From NCBI GenBank assembly GCA_027021605.1, contig JALUUA010000320.1, positions 1 through 5,900 of the forward strand: a DNA stretch of 5,900 nucleotides. The letters are read 5' to 3'. Position numbers and translations under genes: made by a program. Position 1 is the stretch's first letter, and every line of letters begins with the position of its first letter. The DNA is from Candidatus Bipolaricaulota bacterium. GTDB lineage: Bacteria; Bipolaricaulota; Bipolaricaulia; RBG-16-55-9. Under the pieces are notes generated by a model. That model made no database searches. It was not told where the DNA came from and was given only the letters and a program-made list of their open reading frames with translations. Shown piece by piece: positions 1-3,468 of the stretch.

Positions 1-57
1 GATCATCCCTAACCAACCTCGGACTCGCCCCGCAGTCCCACGGCCACAGCTCCGCAT

Positions 58-648
58 TCACCGACCGCCTCCGTCGCCGTCGAGGTCCAGCTCGGGAGCC
101 GGCGCGTTCCTCGGGCGCTTGAGGCGATACGAGAAGGTGCGAATCAGCACGAAGGCCGCGTACCCGATCCCGGCCATGACGTAGAGCTCGCGGTCGGACA
201 TGCCCAGGGCCAAATATCTCAAAGCCATCACCACGGCGGCCAGGCCCAGCAGCGCCGGGGTCATGTCGATGAAGCGGACGGGCTCCTTCGCCTCGTCGCC
301 GGCGGGGTCGGGATCCTCCCCGGGGAGCTCCACCCCCAAGCGTTGAAGCAGCTCCCGCTCCGGGCCCCGCAGCCCGTCCGGAGGGCCTTCGAGCACGATC
401 CGGTCCCCGTTGAGGCTTTCGGCCACCAGGGGCTCCAAGTCCGCCGTCGAGGAGCGGGAGAGGTAGTAGAGCGCCTGCCGCTCCGTGCGGACGGGCCGGC
501 CCCGCGTCTCGATCAACTCGCCCAGGTCCAGCCGCCCCTGACGCCACAGCTCCAGCGCCAGACGAACCAGCATCGTCTTGCGGGATCCCGGCCTGAGACC
601 GATCACCCTCCCACCGCCGTTTCTGCGGGTGTGCAGATCCGCCCTCAC
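58..648 (-). CDS. Unrecognised two-helix membrane protein, 196 aa
   Basis: I do not recognise the family. The first 125 residues are soluble: a basic start, then an amphipathic, charged region with several Leu/Glu/Arg segments (about 26-105), then an acidic Pro/Asp/Glu linker (108-123). Two hydrophobic helices follow at about 129-150 and 153-173, separated by a short polar turn (SDRE), so this is probably an inner-membrane hairpin. The tail is basic (RLKRPR) and then acidic and Gly-rich. The start is GTG at 648: a strong Shine-Dalgarno GGAGGTG at 663-657 lies 8 bases upstream. An internal ATG at residue 26 lacks comparable support. The gene follows the 34-residue membrane protein by 37 bases and may share its transcript. 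An 8-bp inverted repeat brackets the ribosome-binding site and start codon. The coding call is good; the function is unknown. Confidence 0.72.
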   Translation of the reverse strand: MRADLHTRRNGGGRVIGLRPGSRKTMLVRLALELWRQGRLDLGELIETRGRPVRTERQALYYLSRSSTADLEPLVAESLNGDRIVLEGPPDGLRGPERELLQRLGVELPGEDPDPAGDEAKEPVRFIDMTPALLGLAAVVMALRYLALGMSDRELYVMAGIGYAAFVLIRTFSYRLKRPRNAPAPELDLDGDGGGR

Positions 649-674
649 TTATAAGACACCTCCGAACTGCACAC
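629..674 (-). repeat. 8-bp inverted repeat around the ribosome-binding site of the 196-aa gene
   Basis: GTGTGCAG at 629-636 and CTGCACAC at 667-674 are exact reverse complements separated by 30 bases. The loop holds the Shine-Dalgarno GGAGGTG (663-657) and the GTG start (648-646). In RNA this would present the ribosome-binding site in a large hairpin loop. In DNA it could be an operator for a dimeric protein. It may also be chance; no second copy was seen in the window. Confidence 0.35.
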
Positions 675-685
675 GCACGCCCACG

Positions 686-790
686 TCAGTAGAGGTCGTA
701 GAAGCCCTGGTCGATCAGCGTCCCGAGGATCGCCAGGCCCAACAGCCACCCGACGATCAGCAGCACGATCTCCCACCACTCCATGCTCAT
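686..790 (-). CDS. Small single-helix membrane protein, 34 aa
   Basis: The reading frame runs from ATG 790-788 to TGA 688-686. It encodes a short start (MSMEWWE), one strongly hydrophobic helix at about residues 8-26 (IVLLIVGWLLGLAILGTLI) and an acidic aromatic tail (DQGFYDLY). All 34 sense codons end in G or C, as expected of a real gene in this GC-rich genome. The product would be a one-pass inner-membrane microprotein; no function can be assigned. A second ATG two codons in (784) is an alternative start. Neither start has a clear Shine-Dalgarno sequence, and the T-run of an intrinsic terminator ends only 3 bases before the ATG. Translation would need readthrough of that terminator or an unseen promoter. 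The 196-aa membrane protein gene follows after 37 bases, and the two may work together. Confidence 0.5.
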   Translation of the reverse strand: MSMEWWEIVLLIVGWLLGLAILGTLIDQGFYDLY

Positions 791-793
791 GGG

Positions 794-839
794 AAAAAGA
801 CGAGGGGCCCGACGGGTTCAATCAATCCAGCCGGGCCCC
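794..839 (-). terminator. Intrinsic terminator ending the 6S-like RNA
   Basis: On the minus strand, GGGGCCCGGC (839-830) pairs with GTCGGGCCCC (813-804): 10 bp with one G-T wobble and a 16-base loop. The tail TCGTCTTTTT (803-794) follows directly. The plus strand has no T-run after the hairpin, so it terminates minus-strand transcription only. It closes the RNA unit that starts at the TATAAT box at 1039-1034. The 34-aa gene begins 3 bases beyond the T-run, so it could also act as an attenuator. Confidence 0.68.
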
Positions 840-1026
840 GGCCCTCCGAGCCTCCGGGGGCACCTCGTCCCGCTTCACCCCCTTCCGGCTGTCTTCACGC
901 TCCCCATCAAAACGAAAGCGGGGACATGCTGTAAAGGAAATGGGGGAAAGGCTATGAGGTCGGAGTCGGTTCCTCCCGCGCACTCTCGCCGCGCCGAGGT
1001 GCCCGGCTTCTACAGGCTCAGAGGGT
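794..1026 (-). ncRNA. Structured small RNA, probably 6S-like (about 185-nt rod plus terminator)
   Basis: A promoter lies just upstream, and A1026 is a suitable start 8 bases past the TATAAT box. From there the RNA folds as a rod. Helix 1 pairs 1025-1015 with 852-842 (11 bp, one U-G). Helix 2 pairs 1004-995 with 867-858 (10 bp); two more pairs form across a CC bulge. Helix 3 pairs 950-942 with 882-873, with one bulged U. Shorter apical helices are 936-931 with 898-893 and 924-920 with 905-901. Between helices 2 and 3 is a large one-sided bubble: 44 nt on the 5' side, 5 nt on the 3' side. From 1026 to 842 is 185 nt, close to the 184 nt of E. coli 6S RNA as I recall it. The closing arms (CUCUGAG with CUCGGAG) match the E. 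coli 6S closing stem, including the wobble. 6S RNA binds sigma-70 RNA polymerase holoenzyme by mimicking an open promoter. The RNA unit is fairly secure; the 6S assignment is inference by hand folding. It fills the otherwise gene-free stretch 791-1137. Confidence 0.6.
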
Positions 1027-1033
1027 AAGGCCC

Positions 1034-1061
1034 ATTATAGCGCCCGCCGGCGGAACGACAA
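1034..1061 (-). promoter_or_regulatory. Sigma-70-type promoter of the small RNA
   Basis: On the minus strand, TTGTCG (1061-1056) is followed after 16 bases by a perfect TATAAT (1039-1034). The -35 box matches TTGACA at four of six positions. The predicted start near 1026 coincides with the first base before the closing helix of the RNA, which supports both calls. The spacer contains a perfect 10-bp palindrome, CCGCCGGCGG (1044-1053), well placed to be an operator, although GC-rich palindromes arise easily here. Confidence 0.65.
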
Positions 1062-1105
1062 AGCCCCCTCGAACCGCGCCCGGGATCCCGACCCAGCATG
1101 GTGAC

Positions 1106-1137
1106 GGGAGCCATCGCCTACCCTAGGCGTAGCTCCC
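1106..1137. repeat. Strong dyad directly after the recombinase stop codon
   Basis: GGGAGC (1106-1111) mirrors GCTCCC (1132-1137), and CGCCTA (1115-1120) mirrors TAGGCG (1124-1129) across a CCC centre, giving 12 paired bases with a 3/2-base internal mismatch. It begins at the base next to the recombinase stop codon (1140-1138). No T-run follows on the minus strand, so it is a poor intrinsic terminator. Two 12-13-base half-sites around a 7-base centre (TACCCTA) would suit a tyrosine-recombinase crossover site. It may equally be a 3'-end hairpin that protects the transcript. Confidence 0.45.
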
Positions 1138-1764
1138 TCACCCCTCCGGCCCGCCATTTGACGAAAGGTAGATTTCGTAAAATCGCTCGAGGAGCGCCAC
1201 GGCCTGGGCCTCTTGCTCTGCGGTCACCGAGAGGTACGTCTGCGTGGTGTTGAGCGCCGAGTGGCCCAGCAGCTCCTGGATGACCCGCACCGGCACCCCC
1301 TGGGCCGAGAGCGTCGTGGCGAAGGTCTTCCGCCAGCTGTGGGTCGTGACTTTCCCAGTGAGACGGCACTCCCGCTTGATCCTCCGCCAGATGTTGTGGA
1401 CCTCCTGGCGGGTGAGGTGCCCGCCCTTCATGGACCGGAAGAGGGGATCTTGGGGGTGGAGCCGCTCGCGGTGTTGGGCCTTCCAGCGGATGAGCCGCTC
1501 GATTGCTTCCCGGGCCGGGCGGTTGAGCGGGATCCTTCGGTGCTTGCCCCCCTTGGTCTTGTAGAGCTCGAGCCACTCCACCACCCGGCGGTACTGCCAG
1601 ACCTGCCCCACCTTGAGGGCGCAGATCTCGCTTACCCGGAGCCCGCAGTTGATCCCCAGCTCGAAGATGCAGCGGTCCCGCTCCCGGTAGCGGTTCGGGT
1701 ACTCGCTGGCGAAGTAGGCCCGCACGCGGGCAATCTCTTCGGGTGTGAGGGGTCGCGCTTTCAT
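1138..1764 (-). CDS. Short tyrosine recombinase (phage-integrase family), catalytic domain only
   Basis: This DNA strand-exchange enzyme carries the complete tyrosine recombinase active site: Arg43 (GLRVSEI), a beta-hairpin Lys (K71 or K74, in KTKGGKHRR), His142 and Arg145 (THSWRKT), His168 (LLGHSALNTTQ) and the nucleophile Tyr177 (TYLSV). It should cut and rejoin DNA through a 3'-phosphotyrosine link. At 208 residues it lacks the N-terminal core-binding (SAM-like) domain of XerC/XerD and phage integrases, which are about 300 residues. It is close in size to the FimB/FimE invertases. No in-frame start exists upstream of ATG 1764. No Shine-Dalgarno sequence is visible, and the mRNA leader would be only about 11 bases. 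The gene lies 19 bases after the anchored-protein gene but has its own TATAAT box. Cargo and partner site are not evident, although a strong dyad abuts its stop codon. The family is certain; the role is not. Confidence 0.93.
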   Translation of the reverse strand: MKARPLTPEEIARVRAYFASEYPNRYRERDRCIFELGINCGLRVSEICALKVGQVWQYRRVVEWLELYKTKGGKHRRIPLNRPAREAIERLIRWKAQHRERLHPQDPLFRSMKGGHLTRQEVHNIWRRIKRECRLTGKVTTHSWRKTFATTLSAQGVPVRVIQELLGHSALNTTQTYLSVTAEQEAQAVALLERFYEIYLSSNGGPEG

Positions 1765-1782
1765 GTCATAACGTTGCGCTCT

Positions 1783-1788
1783 ATTATA
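1783..1788 (-). promoter_or_regulatory. TATAAT box of the recombinase gene
   Basis: A perfect -10 hexamer on the minus strand (1788-1783) overlaps the TAA stop of the upstream gene (CTATAAT). It lies 18 bases from the recombinase ATG, so the transcript would start near 1776 with a leader of about 11 bases. No good -35 hexamer is found 15-18 bases upstream, so the promoter may be weak or need an activator. Confidence 0.5.
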
Positions 1789-2431
1789 GCCGGGAAGCTC
1801 GAGCGACCTTCTCCCCCTGCCTCCGGGCCAGCCCCAAAAGGTCCGTCTCCATCCCCGAGTGCATCACGACGACAAGGGTGCCCAGCCTCAGCCACAGCTC
1901 CTTTCCCTTGGCCTTCTCCTCATCGGCCAGGTAGAAGCCCTCCTCGCCCTCAAAATCCGGCACGAGGTCGTAGTCGCTCTGGAAGTCCCCCACCTCGAAG
2001 GCTTCTTGGTAAGGCGCGTTCTGCTGCGCCCGGTAGCGGGCCTCTCCCAACCACTTTCGGGCTGACTCGACGGAGCTAAAGCGGAAGAGAGCAATCGAGA
2101 GGTCGATCACCTTCTCCGCGCACCCCTCGGGATCCCGGCAGTAGTAACCGCTCCAGGAGGGCACCGGCGGCTCCCCCGGATCCTCCCGCGGCGCCGCCTC
2201 CGACGGCCCCTCGCTCACCAGCCTCCAGCCCTCCAGATCCCGCAGCAGGAGCTCCTTTAGGTCCGGCCCCGATTCCGATACCGTCTCAGGGCCCGACGGC
2301 GGCCCGGGCCTGCCGGCCGTCTGAGGCGAGGGTGCGGATCCGGGGTTTGCGACGATGAACCAGACCCCCAGGGCCACAGCTCCCAAGAGGAGGAGCACTA
2401 CGAGGACAACCCAAATTCCGTTCGGCTTCAT
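1784..2431 (-). CDS. Unrecognised membrane-anchored extracytoplasmic protein, 215 aa
   Basis: I do not recognise the family. A short start (MKPNGIW) is followed by one hydrophobic helix (about 7-28), best read as an uncleaved signal anchor with the rest outside the cytoplasm. A Pro/Gly/Ser-rich linker (about 29-56) leads to a compact acidic domain (57-215). This domain has amphipathic helices (for example SSVESARKWLGEARYRA), a Gly-Glu-Glu-Gly-Phe-Tyr strand and a hydrophobic strand (GTLVVVM) near the end. Cys98 and Cys104 could form a disulfide. There is no lipobox. I chose ATG 2431 because AAGGGGG (2446-2440) sits 8 bases upstream; the in-frame GTG at 2437 is only 2 bases from it. The gene follows the 74-aa gene by 15 bases, so they are probably co-transcribed. 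Its TAA stop lies within the recombinase -10 box. The helix-strand pattern resembles uncharacterised ligand-binding-type domains, but that is a loose impression. Confidence 0.8.
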   Translation of the reverse strand: MKPNGIWVVLVVLLLLGAVALGVWFIVANPGSAPSPQTAGRPGPPSGPETVSESGPDLKELLLRDLEGWRLVSEGPSEAAPREDPGEPPVPSWSGYYCRDPEGCAEKVIDLSIALFRFSSVESARKWLGEARYRAQQNAPYQEAFEVGDFQSDYDLVPDFEGEEGFYLADEEKAKGKELWLRLGTLVVVMHSGMETDLLGLARRQGEKVARASRL

Positions 2432-2446
2432 CCCCACCGCCCCCTT

Positions 2447-2671
2447 CTACTCGAAGAGGGTCGGCTCCAGACCGAAGGTGACCTCCAAGGTGAGCTTCGC
2501 CTCCGGACCCTCCGGGACGATCTTCCTCACCCGGACCTCGTAGCCCGCGGAGACGAGGAGCTGCACGAGCTCGTCGGCCCGTCGGCCAGCCCGCTCGATC
2601 GCCCCGCTTCTCCGATCCTCATGAGCCTGGGGACGCCCTTCCCGAGCCCGAACGGTCACCTGTCGTGCCAT
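2447..2671 (-). CDS. Small basic protein of unknown function, 74 aa
   Basis: The first 35 residues are strongly basic (RAREGRPQAHEDRRSGAIERAGRRADE) and probably helical. The second half reads as a strand-rich fold: VQLLVSAGYEVRVRKIV, then AKLTLEVTFGLEPTLF. There are no membrane segments or cysteines. GAGGGAG (2688-2682) lies 10 bases before the ATG and is a plausible ribosome-binding site. The gene is separated from the Feo operon by 84 bases and from the anchored-protein gene by 15 bases, so it is better grouped with the latter. I cannot assign a function. The basic helix could bind nucleic acid, but no motif proves it. Its size and spacing support a real gene; the function is open. Confidence 0.6.
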   Translation of the reverse strand: MARQVTVRAREGRPQAHEDRRSGAIERAGRRADELVQLLVSAGYEVRVRKIVPEGPEAKLTLEVTFGLEPTLFE

Positions 2672-2688
2672 CTCCGGATCACTCCCTC

Positions 2689-2704
2689 GCCCGCTGGTGC
2701 GGGC
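2689..2704. other. Hairpin between the Feo operon and the 74-aa gene
   Basis: GCCCGC (2689-2694) and GCGGGC (2699-2704) pair across a 4-base loop. The hairpin sits in the 84-base gap after the Feo operon, immediately upstream of the next gene's ribosome-binding site. No T-run follows on the minus strand, so it is not a classic terminator. It might stabilise the end of the feo mRNA. I saw no convincing promoter in this gap, so read-through from the Feo operon into the 74-aa gene is possible. Confidence 0.3.
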
Positions 2705-2755
2705 AGCGATCCTCCAGCGCCTACACAGCTATCTGGCTCAGGGACGCCCGTCGAG

Positions 2756-2989
2756 CTAGGGGGAGCGACGACCCCGCACCCGGCGCAGTAGGGCCGCAAG
2801 CTCCTCGCCCCGCGCGAGCAGTGCCCCGGGGATCACGCCCAGCAGGTGCAACGCGAGGAACGGCCCAAACGGTGCCTCGCTCTGGGCCCCGTACTTCAGC
2901 GCGGCATAAGGGACCCAGACGGCTACGCCCAAGAGGATCAACAACCGACCCCAGTGCTTTCGGTCCCAGGTGCACGCCCGCCCGTTCAT
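2756..2989 (-). CDS. Two-helix membrane protein coupled to feoA, candidate Feo accessory, 77 aa
   Basis: The basic start (MNGRACTWDRKHWGR) leads into a helix at about 15-33 (LLILLGVAVWVPYAAL). A short loop follows, then a second helix at about 41-59 (FGPFLALHLLGVIPGALLA) and a very basic tail (LLRRVRGRRSP). Positive charge at both ends predicts both termini in the cytoplasm. The ATG overlaps the feoA stop as ATGA, which implies translational coupling, and AAGGTG (3000-2995) lies 5 bases upstream. It is not FeoC, which is a soluble winged-helix protein. It also lacks the cysteine cluster of the clostridial FeoB-associated membrane protein, having a single Cys6. It probably helps FeoB assemble or work in the membrane; that is inference from position only. 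A competing frame over the same bases (2721-2975) lacks any protein-like features. Confidence 0.78.
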   Translation of the reverse strand: MNGRACTWDRKHWGRLLILLGVAVWVPYAALKYGAQSEAPFGPFLALHLLGVIPGALLARGEELAALLRRVRGRRSP

Positions 2990-3465
2990 CCCTGCACCTT
3001 CGCGCGGATGCGGGGTTGAGGCGCGACCTCGATGGAGCGGGCCAGCTCGCCCTCCAAGGCCAGCTCCGTCTCCCCCGCCTTGATCACCACGGCGGGGCTC
3101 TTCTGCAGCAGGCGCACCTGCACGCCGGGGGCGAGCCCGTAGGCCAACAGGCGCCTCATATCGGGTTCCCGCAGCCCGTCGAAGCCCAGCAGCCGGGCCT
3201 CCGCCCCCGGCGGGAGTTCACCCAGCCAAACCTTCCCTTGGAGAGCCTTCGTCGTGCTCATGGTGACCACCATCGTTGTTGCCTCCTCCGAGGTCTCCTG
3301 CTTGGATGGGGCCTGAAACTCCCGCGCCAGGCTGTGATAGCCACACAGGGGGCAGCGCAGGAGACCCAGGCGGCAGCCCCGGGTGAGCGCCCGCAGGGGA
3401 CAGCCCCGGCAGGCCCGCTCTTGGGCCTGCTCGTCCAGAACCGAACCGCACATCGGGCAGCGCAT
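2986..3465 (-). CDS. feoA: Zinc-ribbon/FeoA fusion protein, 159 aa
   Basis: FeoA is a small SH3-like cytoplasmic protein needed for Fe(II) uptake by FeoB. The C-terminal part (about 74-158) is a FeoA domain, with LPPGAEARLLGF, the RRLLAYGLAPGVQVRLL segment typical of the family, and AVVIKAGETELALEGELARSIEV as the closing strands. Ahead of it lies a cysteine-rich region of about 45 residues: C3 and C6, C19 and C22, C31, then C38 and C41. This reads as a zinc ribbon with an extra pair, followed by a polar linker (50-72). Plain FeoA is about 75-85 residues, so this protein is roughly twice the usual size. The start is ATG 3465, 3 bases after the feoB stop, with GGGGGG (3478-3473) 7 bases upstream. 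The cysteines might bind zinc, or sense iron or redox state; the sequence does not decide. The FeoA domain call is solid. Confidence 0.9.
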   Translation of the reverse strand: MRCPMCGSVLDEQAQERACRGCPLRALTRGCRLGLLRCPLCGYHSLAREFQAPSKQETSEEATTMVVTMSTTKALQGKVWLGELPPGAEARLLGFDGLREPDMRRLLAYGLAPGVQVRLLQKSPAVVIKAGETELALEGELARSIEVAPQPRIRAKVQG

Positions 3466-3468
3466 CGC

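Noticed and set aside
1..57. Possible start of another minus-strand gene (ATG at 57-55 directly after the 196-aa gene's TGA)
   Set aside because: Only 19 codons are visible, with an Arg/Gly-rich translation and no clear ribosome-binding site. Nothing else is recognisable in these bases.
649..656. TTATAA as a possible -10 box
   Set aside because: It lies between the ribosome-binding site and start codon of the 196-aa gene, so a promoter there would remove that gene's ribosome-binding site.
868..900. SRP RNA (GCCGGAAGG resembles the GGAA loop of domain IV)
   Set aside because: The conserved AGCAG side of the internal loop is absent, and the GGAA pairs in the rod fold instead.
783..1028. Plus-strand open frames over the gene-free stretch
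   Set aside because: The translations are Pro/Arg/Ser-rich with no ribosome-binding site or conserved pattern. The minus-strand RNA unit explains the region better.
794..1033. RNase P RNA or tmRNA
   Set aside because: The stretch is too short. It lacks the GAGGAAAGTCC and ACAGAA cores of RNase P, and has no tRNA-like end or tag frame of tmRNA.
1000..1075. Possible tRNA (GGCTCAGAGGGTAAGGCC looks like a D arm)
   Set aside because: No anticodon stem or TTCRA T-loop is found at the right distance. The bases fall in the promoter and closing helix of the small RNA.
1213..2079. Plus-strand open frame of 288 codons
   Set aside because: It is antisense to the tyrosine recombinase and the anchored-protein gene, and its second half is low-complexity Pro/Ser.
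2721..2975. Minus-strand frame of 84 codons overlapping the 77-aa gene
   Set aside because: It has no hydrophobic pattern and no start-stop coupling. The alternative frame gives two clean membrane helices and an ATGA overlap with feoA.
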